Of a DNA stretch of 64,000 nucleotides, positions 35,207 through 46,862 are shown piece by piece (the first letter of the stretch is position 1; each line of letters starts with the position of its first letter). This stretch comes from Amanita rubescens (lineage: Eukaryota; Basidiomycota; Agaricomycetes; Agaricales; Amanitaceae). A program made the translations under genes and the position numbers. A model generated the notes under the pieces. It had not been told where the DNA came from. It saw nothing but the letters and a program-made list of their open reading frames with translations, and ran no database searches. The DNA lies in contig WION01000006.1 in assembly GCA_015039365.1 (NCBI GenBank), positions 310,001 through 374,000 of the forward strand, given 5' to 3'.

Positions 35207-36788
35207 TTATCTAGGGAAGTTGCCATATTGCCAACTATAACAATCCTAGTGGCACGCGGTAAGTATTAGCGGGCAAAACAGCGAATCGACGGGTATATAG
35301 TTAATGGACTTACCACACAATCATCTTCGTACTTGGCTTCGGGTACTTCTCTTCCCTCCTTTTCGCTTGAGGGCCAAGGGTGAGATAGCACGCCGTCTAT
35401 AACGGTTACGATGCCATGATTAGCAACATTCACGGACCATCCTAGTTGGCCCACGGTGTCGTATACAATACTTTTCCCGAGATGGCAGCTACAGGGCGGA
35501 AATTGTTTCAAAGCTGAAACGATGTACGTTAATAGCACCTACCGAGTTTCCAAAGCGTAACCAGCAATTGAACATGACGAAAATACGCCAACACAGGTTC
35601 CCATTGGGATCGGATCAGCATTGTGGTAGACGTGGACAATATGCAGCAGTGATGGCTGATATAGTTTAAAAATGAGGTTCCAGAAGGTTCTATCCGGATG
35701 TGAGGTTACATACGTGTGTAGGTAAATGCAGACGCTTAGCCGCCAGTTTATCTCCCGGAGACTCGAATGTGACGACAGGCGCCCCAAACGTTGCACCAAG
35801 GAGGCTGGCAACTCCGCCACCCAAAGAATGCCCAGTGATCCAGATATTGGAGTCAGGACTATAAGTGGTATTGATTTAATGCATGCTCGCAGTATGCATA
35901 AAATGAGACTTAACTACATATATGTCAGGTTGTTGTATAGGTTCTGTAACGTTTTGGTCTGCTTCCGGTCAATATCGAAATACACGAACGTACCAGTCCA
36001 ATGGGGTAGAATAAGTTATCACTAGTCAATGATCCTTCCAAGCAATCTTGGTGACACTTGTTGTTCCCGCGATAACAGTCGCAGACTGGTGTCCATGTCC
36101 AGCCGACGCGTGCGCAGCAGCAGCTAAAGAGGATATTGTCATTGAGTTTATCTCTCTCGGCGGTGGGCCCGCCCCCTGTCCACAACTCCCCGGATGTACC
36201 CTTAATGGACAAGACGACGGTGCTGTTGTCTGGAGTAGCGAATACGTGACCTCTGAACCCATCTGCGTCCGGTTCCCAACCAAACGGATAGGACTAGGGG
36301 CCGGTAAACATGATTGACTGAAAGTGTGCAAAGTATCAACTCACCACGGTCCAGTTCCTCTCCAGTTTGTACCAGTCATGGCTATCAGGTTTTACATAGG
36401 CATTATTCGTCATCTTGGCCAGTTCTAAAAGGGTGCTCCTGTTCTCGACGTCCGGTCCGATTACTTCGTCTTCTTCCCAAAGTTGCGCATCCCAGTCTTC
36501 TGTCCGTCTTAAATGCGACCTCGCAAGGTTGAACTGATCAAGAGAAGATGGTCGGAATGTCGTTATCGAGCGTGTGCGAACAACATATGGAGTTTTGGTC
36601 AGTTGGGCAGCGGGTGGCACGTCGGAAAAGACAACATGGTTATCTGGAGAAAGGGCGTGGTAGTGGCGAAGTTCGAATCGTAGCGAGTCATTTCTCTGCG
36701 GTGGCTGTAATGGTACCAAATCGATTGTTGAAAAGTAAGAGAAGAGAGGGAGCAGGACGTTGAAAATGACGGAGGACAACATGGGCAT
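35207..36788 (-). CDS. ATG15: Atg15, vacuolar autophagic-body phospholipase
   Basis: About six exons run from ATG 36788 (or an inner ATG at 36782) to TAA 35207-35209. The N-terminus [20 protein letters not shown] is a single signal-anchor helix as in yeast Atg15. The class-3 lipase domain follows with [13 protein letters not shown], the Cys-rich lid [25 protein letters not shown], the catalytic elbow [49 protein letters not shown], and [20 protein letters not shown] near the His end. Ser (in GHSLGG), Asp and His of the triad can be placed. The stop comes soon after [14 protein letters not shown], as in short basidiomycete Atg15. It opens autophagic and Cvt bodies in the vacuole lumen. Confidence 0.93.
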
Positions 36789-36903
36789 CGTGGCCCAAAG
36801 TCAAGGGCAGCATGGCATGGCACGCAGACAAATTTGTTTATTCAAATTAGCGTAATAACTCGACCGAATAAGACATTGATGGATTAATATTAGAAAAGAA
36901 AAA

Positions 36904-39674
36904 TTAAGAAACACTAAGACTCTCCATAGCAAATCCAAGCACATCATTGACCTCGATAGCAGTGTCAGTAGCGACCTGGGGACCAAAGAACACCTCGGGA
37001 CTGGTGCATGCAGCAACCGCGCGCCGCATATGCGTCGATAGGAAGGATAAGCCTACTTGGTATGCAGCTGTGGCAGGTTTATTAGTATCCAATGAAGCGT
37101 TCAAGATCAGCAACTAACCATTCATCCAACCAAATCCTTCTCGAGGAACCATCTTGAAATCTATTCCTTGGTTACCATACTCGGCGTCGACCAAATGAGA
37201 CAGCTTCACAGCATCAAACTACATAGGACACCATTAATGTCAATTCTCAAGGTGCCTTCCAAACGCACCTTCTCAGGCACCACGCCGTTAAAATCAACGA
37301 ACGCAGTTGTCATCCTGGAAACAAAATATCGCCATCTTTTCACCAAGCGCTATCAGAAATAACTCACATATATAGGAACCGATAAGCTAATCGTTGGGCG
37401 TCTTCGAGATACCCGTACCGTTCGAGACCAACCCACAGCATGATCTGGTGAGGTGGCCTATCCCATAGAGTCAGTATGACCATACCCCAAACAGCATGCG
37501 AAACTTACCATGCGTATCTAAGAAGGTTCTGGTGAGTCGTCAACGACGAAAACGGTCTGTAACACGTACGGGTAGTCCCATTGTCGGTTAGGTCGGTCGA
37601 GAGAGATCTTCCCCCGCGATTCCTCTGTGCCTGATACCACTCCTCCCAATACTTCAAACTTTCGTAAGGATTTTGACCTACACATTTTTCTGTGCTCAGG
37701 GAGCACCTCACGGGTAGAGAGAATGACGTACACTAGTTGCCAACACTGCTCCTCACTCGCACATCCAGCCCATAGCGGCCAGAAGGCTGTTACACTTTCG
37801 TACAAAATCTGCTGCTCTTTGACGGTGTCGTAGTCAAAGTAGAGATGCTTGTTCTCGTTCCACAAGTACTTGTCAATCTGCTGCCTCCTAAATTCCGCCC
37901 TCTCAAACCACTCTCGGCTTCTCTGTACCCGTTTCCTGGAGCTTTCCCGATGCGGATTGGCATAAGCTTCGACAGTGGGTGGGAAAGGACTCAAAGGAAA
38001 CTCTTCCTCCAGCTCCAACTCATCCCCCAAGACTTCATGGATGGCTGAGCCGATATCAATCTCGTATTTATATAACAATGACTGCAAGTCAATTGTGGCC
38101 AAGTTTGCACAACGCTTCTCGAAGCGGTAGGTGGTATCGTGCCCCGACTCTCGAACAGCGCGATCATGTAAGAAGTATTCATCAAGTCCTGGCTCCTTGA
38201 TGATACCGTCATTATACTTCTCGCTAAATTCGAGCACAGAGATTCCATGTTTCAGTGCGTAAGGCTCAAGGATATGTGTGAAATGAGCGGCTTCGGTTTC
38301 CGGAGGGATGCCGAGGCCATCAGGCCGATAGCGAGACAAGCCAGTCTTCGGATCAAAGCGAGGTTCAGCCATCCAAATTGTATGGTATTCCTTAATCGCC
38401 GCCTGGATAGCACGTTTGAGCCATTCTCGGTTAGCCTTCATGTCGGACCGGTCAAGCTGGTTGTAAATTTGCAAAGCCATATCGGTCAAGAAGGGAGGTT
38501 GAGTTCTACAAAGATAGTAACTCCGGCTCCCGTTCAGAATCTTCCCGTAGTGTTTGATCTCAAAGATGAAGTGTTCGACCATTCCTTTCGCCATGTTCAC
38601 CTGACCATCAACTAGGAGACCTAAAGAGATGAAATACGAATCCCAATTATATAACTAGTGTCGCTGTCAGAGAAGATAGGAAAGACAACTTGCGTCAGGG
38701 AACGAACCTCGTTGAAGCGAGCGCCTGGAACAATGAATGGTATACCCTTCAGCGTTTTGCCACCCTTGTTATCGTCCACTTCTTGCATCGCCAATGCCAG
38801 GAGTCCAGGCTTTGAGTTAAGACTTTTGACAAACATCGGATCATCGGGTTTCTCAGGTAGGACCTGGACGTCCAGATTCATGTGTGGCTTCTCTTTCGCC
38901 ACCCGTCTGTAGTACTCTGCCATGGCGGGTTCGCCATAGGGCACATATATGCGCGGATTTACGCGCCCTGTTCGGTTTTTAGGATCCGCTGTGATAATTT
39001 CTAGACCCTCCCCGTCAATGCGGCGTGTAAGAGAGTGCCAGAATGAATGTTTGATCATGCGAGACAAGCGATCTACTGGATTCTCTGTTAAACGAGCTTC
39101 ATCCAGGATGATCCGCTTTCTATTGTGGTCACGAGCCAGAGCTAATTCTTGCAAAAGATTAGACAACATGTAAGTGCCCTTAAATGGAGATCAGCATAAG
39201 TAACCAACAGGGTCGTCACACAATGCACATACCCGGATATCAAATGTCTTGAATCCGTTGCTTGTAGCTGTTCCCAGGGCCATCATCTTTGGGCCTGCAT
39301 CGGTGACGCTTATCTGGAAGTCACCATCGGTATCCTCCTGCTCGAGAACGACGCGGATGGTTTCCTCCACGTCAATTAGAAAACGCCTCGGTGCAGTAAC
39401 ATTCTTTTCGTCGTGAGACAACCGACGAGACCGCAGGTGCCAGTCCTGTTCGAAGGTAGGTGGCTTCTTTGGCCTATACCCGTGAATATGAGACTTGTGC
39501 AGCGAAAGCCGTGAGTACAGAGAAATAAATGTCAATGAAACACGTTACCGTGCTGTAGGTTCTTGTGCGAGTAAATGACTCTGCGCCACCATAGTAGACG
39601 GAAGCATCTACATGGATAGGCCTATGCTCATCCAGAAAGAGGACGCCAGGTGGGTGCGACAGGGTCGGAGCCAT
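36904..39674 (-). CDS. NTH1: Neutral (cytosolic) trehalase
   Basis: About nine exons, ATG 39674 to the stop at 36904-36906, roughly 745 residues, GH37 family. The N-terminal regulatory part has RRLSHDE, a PKA/14-3-3 type site, and an EF-hand-like calcium loop [17 protein letters not shown]. The catalytic domain keeps signature 1 [15 protein letters not shown] (Ala replaces the second Gly) and signature 2 QWDYPYGWAPHQ. Other conserved blocks are [45 protein letters not shown], and FGWMN before AAYQVG. It splits trehalose to two glucose. The calcium loop and Ser site fit the known activation of neutral trehalases by PKA and 14-3-3 (Bmh) proteins. Confidence 0.95.
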
Positions 39675-40152
39675 TTTGATACAATCTAGAATTCAGGGAC
39701 CTATTTGAGTGAAAAAAGACCAGACCGGGGTATAGCGAATGGTGGTGGTTGGTATCGAAGATGTTCAGGCTGTTGCTGGAGAAAGGGCCGGGCAGATTGG
39801 ATAATATTAGCACGATCGGAACACGGCCCTCCGAGCCGACGCGGGCGGCGAAATAGTTGTCGTCCCCGGGGTGGGGTGAAAGAGATGGAAAACGCGAAAC
39901 AAAGATGTCGGCCCGCTTATGTCAACTGGTGCCACCATTCATTCTGTAGCTACACGACAGCGCAAATGCAATGCCTTTTAAATCCCAGGCACAAATGTCA
40001 CAAAGAAACGACCCGCTGAAAGGTCACCAGCCCGCTCTCTTCCCAGCTAGCGTCTCCCGGCGTGAATTCGACCCGAGTGACGCAATTCTCCGCGAGTTGC
40101 GTCACGTCACGTCACGTGACACCGCACCTCCGATTCGATCATCGCGTCGACC
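39675..40152. promoter_or_regulatory. Divergent promoter between trehalase and NUP57
   Basis: 478 bases. Near 40075-40125 the segment has repeated GCGTCACGTCACGTCACGTGACACC: CACGTGA (E-box) inside a string of CGTCA half-CRE/ATF-like motifs, a likely transcription-factor cluster. No coding frame can be supported. Confidence 0.55.
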
Positions 40153-41943
40153 ATGGCGTTCTCAAGGCAAGTGTGCTCACCGGAAAGAAAGCACTAACAT
40201 ACTGACACACAGTTAGCGGATCGTCTATGTTCAAACCGCAGGTATCACTGTTCGGCAGCAACCAGCCTTCTACTACGACGCCTAGCCTCTTTGGCCAAAC
40301 CACCCAGCAACAACCATCTTCAACATTTGGCCAACAGAGTCAGCAACAACAGCAGCCACAAAGTGGAACCTCTTTATTCAGCACGACCACGGGTACAGGC
40401 ACTTCAGGCACAGGCACTTCCCAACCGCAGTCGAGTATCTTTGGCAGCAGTACGACGGGTACACAGCAGCCCCAGACAGGTCTCTTCGGCAATACTGCAG
40501 CAGGCACGCAACAGCCGCAGGCCGGGGGCTTGTTTGGGAGTACTACAAACGTGCAGCAACAACCACAGAGCGGCAGCTTGTTTGGAAGCACAAGCACGCA
40601 GCAGCAACCACAAGCCGGTAGCTTGTTTGGAAGCACCTCAAGCACGCAACAGCAACCACAAGCCGGTAGCTTGTTTGGAAGCACCTCAAGCACGCAGCAG
40701 CAACCACAAGCCGGTAGCTTGTTTGGAAGCACCGCAGGCACACAGCAACAGCCGCAGACGAGCAGCCTATTTGGAAGCACGACAGGCACGCAGCAGCAAC
40801 CACAAGCCGGTAACCTGTTTGGCAGTTTCGGCACCAGTAGTCAATTGCAGCAACAACCTCAAAGCGTTGGGTCGACATTTGGATCGATCTTTGGAAGCAG
40901 GCCCCAGCAACCCCAGCTGCAGCAACCGTGAGTTTCCCCAATCACCGATCACTACCCTTGTTAATGTGATACCCGTTGGTGCTTTTTTTCGATGTACCGT
41001 GGGCCCCGGCAGAACCAACGTTGTGCTTACGAAAACAACAAAATTCAATGACCTACCGGAGGATGTGCGAAGAGAACTGGAGTCTCTGGAGTACGTATCC
41101 AGGTAGTCAAGATGATCCTCCGATCTCATTCACGTTAGTTCCTTCATTCAGAGCCAAATTCAGATCAGCAAGGACCTTCACCAGCGGAAGCTCGGTGAAG
41201 AACCATTGAAGGGCTACGAGCTAATCAAAGGCGCCACCAAGGTATGCAGCATGCGCCCCTATCATTTTATGTGTAACATATTTGGTCCTGAAGGGCTTTG
41301 TTAATTGCAATACCAACATCCGACATGATTTGCATTTCATGCGTGACCTGAAAGCAAAAGTGGATCGTGCGGTTGAGGACACTATCATTGCAACACGGAT
41401 AGTCGACGGGTTCAAAAACCCACAGAGCAGTGGTGGCGGCGGATACCTGAAAGAGCATGCAAACTTTCCATTTGAGTAAGTGCTCTTCATACCAGGGTTG
41501 CCTTGTACCCATTCAATTTCCAGATTCTTCTCGCGGGTCACGGACCAAATCGCTGCAAGGCTTTCATGGTACAAAGCGACGATCGAGGTAAGCAATACGT
41601 TGGCGATAGTGTATTTGACTGACGGACTGACGTTATCTAGCAAATCGAACGAAAACTAACTTCGACGAGTCAGGCACAGACGCCTCATAGTAGGTTTTAC
41701 AGTAAAAGACATCCTCCGGTAAAACTGATTTGAGAAGGTATTGCAGCCGCGTTGCAAGCACAGCATCAAACTTTCCTAGCGTTGGCAAGTAAAACGGCCG
41801 CTCTAGATGCGGAATTACAGAAAATCAAGTCGCTCTATACCCAACTCTGGCGCCAAAAAACCGGGAGTATGAGGGATCCGTTTGATGAACTTGACAAGGG
41901 AGCTGCGGCGGATCTTGGCCTGGAAGCTTTGAATGTGAAGTAG
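40153..41943 (+). CDS. NUP57: FG nucleoporin Nup57/Nup54
   Basis: About seven exons from ATG 40153 (first intron 40167-40216 has a GC donor; if unspliced, translation would start at ATG 40227) to TAG 41941-41943. Residues 6-240 are FG repeats, mostly SLFGST with Gln/Gly linkers (LFGNTAAG, SLFGSTSSTQQQ). The C-terminal half carries the Nup54/57 coiled-coil region: FNDLPEDVRRELESLEYSQI, ISKDLHQRKLGEEPLKGYEL, NTNIRHDLHFMRDLKAKVD, FFSRVTDQIAARLSWYKATI and ALDAELQKIKSLYTQLW. It forms the Nsp1-Nup49-Nup57 trimer of the central channel. Codon repeats of CAG/CAA within the linkers make the repeat region prone to length change. Confidence 0.92.
40590..40810 (+). repeat. Tandem FG-coding repeats
   Basis: Near-identical units of about 63 bases (start ACGCAGCAGCAACCACAAGC, then GGTAGCTTGTTTGGAAGCAC) recur about four times, encoding QQQPQAGSLFGSTSST. 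Near identity at DNA level points to recent expansion. Confidence 0.8.
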
Positions 41944-42987
41944 TTGTACACCTGTATATTCAAGGGCCATTCCTTTGATACGAGACCCACCGTAGGAAAG
42001 GGTGTCACCGTATGGTGGATCTATTTTCTAGTAGTCACCCGCAACCTGTAAAGGTGGATTTAGAGAACACCATCGGGCAATTACCGAATCTGGAACCTGT
42101 GATCAGTCTACCGGGCGGCTCTTGAGCGAAGCGTACTAGCTCCATATGATACACCCAGCTACGAGTCATCTAATTCAGCCACTACGTCCTATTTCTACAC
42201 CTGCCGTGATTGTCCTCCGACTTCGCTTGTTAAGTAAACAATTTAATACCATTTTTTATTTTCTCTGTTCAGGCGACAAAGAGTGACATCTATTGAATTC
42301 GGCACCAGCGGGGGCAAAGGATCGAAGGGGTATTCTGCTCAAAGGTGCAATAGATGCTGGACATAATTCAAAATCAAATTAGAATTTATGGTACTCCCTC
42401 AGGCGTAAATCCCACTGAACCATATACAGATGTCCGAACATACAGATCGATGATACACATGTTGGGCAGAAGACGTCCGGACGTCAAGAACAAACCATCA
42501 GACCCAAAAACGGCCTGCGCCGTCCCGACGCGTAAGTGCCATAACCCGTTATTCCGCGATGCGAGCGAGCCCTGTCGATGCTCGAAATAAACAGCCATAG
42601 TAATGGGACGCAACCCTAACGTTGTCGCGCTCGCCGCCCTGAACTGTTCCATTAAACCAGTTTGGATAAATTCGAACAGTTGTGCAAAAGCACGCCCGAG
42701 GAAATCATACGATTATCCTCGCGAATTCGAGAGCAACCAGTATGTACAATTAAGACGGCTGTCTTGCCAAGCCATAAACTGCGTCATTGAAGTAAGACAA
42801 ACGCGTCTTGCTCCACCGCGTCTTGTCAAAACAAGAGCAGACTAAACGCCCGTCAGAAATCTATATAACCAGGTATTCCAGCACCCACCTTTCTTCACGC
42901 CCCGCCGTACATCAAGACCTCAAAGCTCCCCCGGACGACCTCGACCTCCCACCATTCTATTCCTTCTCTCTTTCTTTTCTCTTTCGG
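41944..42987 (+). other. Intergenic, includes copy A of a duplicated promoter segment
   Basis: Starts after the NUP57 stop. Bases 42113-42443 form copy A (see separate entry). A TATATAA box at 42862-42868 with following CT-rich sequence looks like a promoter for the small gene at 42988. Confidence 0.6.
42113..42443 (+). repeat. Direct repeat, copy A (promoter and start region of the kinase-like gene)
   Basis: 331 bases matching copy B at 44287-44614 at high identity, including GGCGACAAAGAGTGACATCT. Copy A has a 14-bp insertion and lacks a 22-bp block that copy B has. The reading frame after its ATG (MSEHTDR) meets a stop at once, so copy A is a dead promoter/start duplicate. Confidence 0.9.
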
Positions 42988-43362
42988 ATGAACCGGGTCC
43001 ATTATCCCCCAAATTACGGACAGCATGGGCCGCCAGCCTCCAACTACGAGTACGTATCGGTAATCTTGCAGTCGTCTCACGCGTGCTGATTGTCCTTGAC
43101 AGAACAGGATGACGCCCGTCCGCACCAAACAGCGTGTTGGGCGATCTTTGAGGAACGGTGTTTCTTGGGAGCACCCCTCAGGATGGATGTGATGTTACCG
43201 TCGAGCAATGCTCGGCGGTTCAATGAACATCTGGTCGTCTTTCTGCTTGGCTGGCCGCAGAGGAATAGTGTCCCTTGGGAGCATGCGCCAACGGCGCGTG
43301 ACATCTTTCAAATACACCCCTCTTGCAACCAGAAGCTGTATCCTACCGGTTGTCGCCAATGA
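42988..43362 (+). CDS. Possible orphan small protein, 106 aa
   Basis: ATG 42988 sits 120 bases past a TATATAA box, behind a long CT-rich leader, a typical strong fungal promoter layout. With an intron 43054-43107 (GT-AG, branch-like CTGAT) the reading frame stays open to a TGA at 43360-43362. The N-terminus is MNRVHYPPNYGQHGPPASNY (Pro/Gly/Tyr-rich), the rest is globular-looking with six Cys-containing positions and blocks CWAIFEERCFLGAP and FQIHPSCNQKLYPTGC. I recognise no family. If a different acceptor is used the frame closes after 55 residues. The promoter is the main support; the product is uncertain. Confidence 0.4.
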
Positions 43363-44600
43363 GCGGCTTTTCTTCTTTTATCTTTTGATCATCCCCTTCT
43401 CTCCCCGATTGGACTGAACCGGAACTCAACGAGGCGGGGCGATAAGGTGAGTCTTTGGTTGTCTTTTGTTTCTTAGTGGTGTTCTTTTCTAGACTCGGCC
43501 ATATGGGCGTTGTGATGGCTGGTAGGATGGGGAGAAGTGGTGTGGAGGCACGCGAATGGAGGGTCTGCGGCTTCAGGGTGAGGGGGAGGCGGAGCAGTGG
43601 TAGCGAGAGCAGGTGGTGACGGGGGTTATATAGATGCTTTGGTGTTGGAATGCTGGAAACAATTTGGATTGCATTGGGGATTTGGATTTGAATCTTGTGA
43701 GAATCTATTGTCAGAAGCTCGCAACAGAATCAGAATCGAGTGGTCTGGAAGAGTGCCTGCATAACAGCACAAAGAGCACCTTACAACCACCAGAGCCATG
43801 CTGTGAGCCAGCCAGCTCTCATAACACGAAAAATAAGGGTCGACTACCTTGCTTGAAGGAAACTTGTCGGAGGGAAAGGAAAGAAAGGATCATTGGGTGC
43901 GCCGCGCGTGAGTAGGATAAGCGGTCTAACGTTAAGACAAGCGACAAGCGCAGAATCGAGTGTTGTGATCAAAACAACCGATACGCTCTTGCCAGGTATT
44001 ACTGGCCTTTTGGTGCCTATTTATTTCTGGCCAAGAACCTACATCTACCGCTTCCACAACCCCAGCTAAACCTGCAGAGGGTGCCAAGAAGACCGCCGCG
44101 CCTACTGAGGGCCAGAAGACATTGAGAATGGAGACTCGGACGCATGCGCTCCTGGTGATTGGATCTTTCAACGGCTCTGAACGACGCATCTCACCGCCAC
44201 TTGTCTGCAGTAAGCAAGTACAACTTCGGGTATCTCAACAAGGGCTATTCTACAGGGTCGACCAACCCTTCCTGCGAATCCAAACTGGGCGGCTCTTGAG
44301 CGAAGCGTAGGTACATATGATACACCCAGCTACGAGTCATCTAATTCAGCCGCTACGTCCTATTTCTACACCTGCCGTGATTGTCCTTCGACAAACAATT
44401 TAATACCATTTTTTATTTTCTCTGTTCAGGCGACAAAGAGTGACATCTATTGAATTCGACACCAGCGGGGCAAAGGATCGGAGGGGTATGTATTGTCTTT
44501 CAAGATGAATAGATGTTGGACATCAAATTAGAATTTATGGTAAAACATGATTCGACGAGGTCACCTCCCTCAGGCGTAAATCCCATTGAACCACATACAG
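43363..44600 (+). other. Intergenic, G-rich low-complexity and promoter copy B
   Basis: Bases 43520-43620 are G-rich (GAGGGGGAGGCGGAGCAG), without a supported frame. Short fragments such as KYNFGYLNKGYSTGSTNPSC near 44213-44270 look like a protein remnant, and copy B of the repeat starts at 44287. No whole gene can be supported. Confidence 0.5.
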
Positions 44601-44614
44601 ATGTCCGGACATAC
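44287..44614 (+). repeat. Direct repeat, copy B
   Basis: Counterpart of 42113-42443. This copy runs into the start of a live coding frame: the kinase-like gene begins at ATG 44601 inside it, so the repeat carries that gene's promoter. Confidence 0.9.
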
Positions 44615-46862
44615 CATCGGCGGATTTGACACAAACCGTGGGAATGATAGAGGGGACTCGATTAGGCACATATTCAAAACTTGGTATGTCATGGCGCAGA
44701 AAGTCTACGAGGAAATAATCGCTCTCTTTAAATATAACCCACCTCCGGCTAAGCTTTCAACGGAGATTGCCTTCTCATATCCAAATGTATTCTATGACCG
44801 GCACCTGGAACCTGGCCTGTGTCTGAAACATATTAAGGCTATCCCAACCATCGCTCTCGAATTGTCTGATCTTGTCCACGAAGAGCTGATATTCCTGAAG
44901 AGCAAATGTCAACCCCTTCCTCTGCTTAAACACGACGACAACTGTTTCATCACGGATAACGCGCGACAACATTTCCCGCCGCATACGAGAATCTGGAATG
45001 CCGATTGGGTCGCTCAGTTTTATTCCAGAACCACTATCTTGAATTGCGTACCAGTCGCTTCAACCATCGCGTTATGCCCCCATGCAAAGACTTGGAGCAC
45101 AATTCTAACATTTTTTGGAGAGTTCGAACTCCGGCGCGATGAACATCCCGGGATGATTGACAATTATGTTCTTCAGGGAGAGCTGGAAATATCGAAAGCA
45201 ATTTCATCGTGTCTCGACGACGAGCTTTGCCAAGATATTCGCGCGATGTCTGACGGATTTAGATCATTGGCCGCCTTCCAGTTTCATGTTCCTTCGCCAA
45301 GAGTAGAGGAACTGTTCAGAGAAATGGATGCGGTCACAAAACGGGGGAAGGTACCATCGCTCCAATGGCCCGCTATTGATCTCGTCGTGTCAAAGAATCT
45401 CTCGCCGCCTCCAATTCCTGATTCAGTGTCAACTATAAAATCGCTTCCTTGTATCATGGCACATTTTCCCTCTCTGCAAGTGGTGCGCCGCAGTGTCCAT
45501 CTCAGCTCTCGAGAGAAAGAGAAGTCGAAATCGGTACAAAATACGCCATTCAAAAGCCTGGCGAGTCAGACCGGGGTCGAGGCATGGCCTACACTGAGCG
45601 TGAAGCCACCGAAAGTCTCGGACCCCGACCCTGTCCTATTTATCCAACGCGTACGTACCTAAGTTATGACTACCATGTCTTATCACACATTGATTGCAGG
45701 CCTGGACTCGCGCTGTGGAATCCGATGCTACATTCATTATCTTCAATTGCGGCAATTACGAACGCATCGGGTTTCGGCATCGTGGTAGTCAAACACTATT
45801 TCTTTCAGACTTGATAAACGTTTCCAAAAGTTCTAATCCTGGTTATGGCCAGATTCAGATTGGTCTATACATGGCAATCCTACGAGACGCGCTTGACCGT
45901 ATACGTCTCATCAAAGAAGCGAGCACAACCAGAAAATCTAAAAAGTCCGAGCCTGAAGATACCCATATGCAACCAGTGATAAATATATTCCATACCCTTT
46001 TTGACAGTTCTGCTAATCCTGGTATTAGACAATGCTCTACGAAACTGGTCGCAGGAATCTGGCCCTGCTTCGGTTAAAATATGGAGTGTTTGACTCTCCA
46101 GCGCCCGCTATTCTACATCGCGTTGGCCATTCACCAGAAAGTCAATCTATAGAGGAGCGAGAATATAGCCCCGAGGAATACTTCCATTTGACGCTAACGT
46201 CTGAAATAGCAGAAGGAGGTACTGGAAAAGTCCACGATGCCAAGATTGAGGTTCAGGCAAGCGATGGTCGCGTTTATGGCTGTAAAGGAGTCGTGAAAGT
46301 CGCGCTTGAGAATGATCAGCGACAGAGACTACGTCATGAGTATGCCGTATATCGATACATGGCACTCAAGAAAGTCAATTGCGTCGCCTCTGTATATGGC
46401 CTTTTTGAAGATGCAGCAAATGAGGCTACTGTTCTCGCCATGAACCATGTAGGGACGAGCTTAGCCACACAGCCACATTATAGGGAACATGGGGAGGTCA
46501 GCTTGACCGAAGAACAGAAGTACGCATAGGATATATTAATGCATTGACATTCACGCTTAAGATCTGTCAGGGAAGCATTCAAAGGGGCAATGACGGAAAT
46601 ACACCAGGCCGGTGTTCGTCATTACGATATTCGTCCTGAGAATTTGATGATGGACGATAAAGGTCGAGCAACGATAATCGACTTCGACATGGCGAAAGTT
46701 CGGGCAGGTAAACGATCTCGTCAGCGAGAGTTTGAGCATCTTTGCAGTCTTCTTGATGGACAATATGATCTGCCAAATGAATGGGCAAGTCCTGCAACAT
46801 CGGTATCTGCTAGATTTCCTCCAGGGGGCGACGATGTCATTCAAGATACCATATGGATATAG
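44601..46862 (+). CDS. Fungal kinase-like protein (FunK1-related or similar)
   Basis: The first exon runs from ATG 44601; a second follows after the intron at about 45652-45699 and carries SDATFIIFNCGNYERIGFRH. A C-terminal kinase domain is spread over exons to TAG 46860-46862: a Gly-rich loop EIAEGGTGKVHDA, a Lys-bearing strand GVVKVAL, a catalytic loop HQAGVRHYDIRPENLMM (HYD in place of HRD) and a metal site IIDFDMAK (DFD in place of DFG). These are the changes seen in basidiomycete kinase-like proteins of the FunK1 type. The N-terminal 480 residues are unknown. The frame appears to break near 46021-46035 between SSANPG and LALLRLKYGVFDS, so either an intron escaped me or the gene is damaged. 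Confidence 0.6.

Noticed and set aside
36665..36680. GTTCGAATC as a tRNA T-loop
   Set aside because: It lies in the coding exon of ATG15 and no cloverleaf can be folded around it.
40340..40834. 164-codon reverse frame of Cys/Leu/Pro repeats
   Set aside because: It is the antisense reading of the FG-coding repeats of NUP57; the forward frame has the FG motifs and the domain order.
42296..42316. EcoRI-adapter-like GAATTCGGCACCAG
   Set aside because: Resembles a cDNA cloning linker, but it lies inside a genomic direct repeat with an equivalent at the second copy, so it is native sequence.
44122..44310. Open frames around 43632-44310
   Set aside because: Only short pieces such as KYNFGYLNKGY look protein-like; no full gene could be joined.
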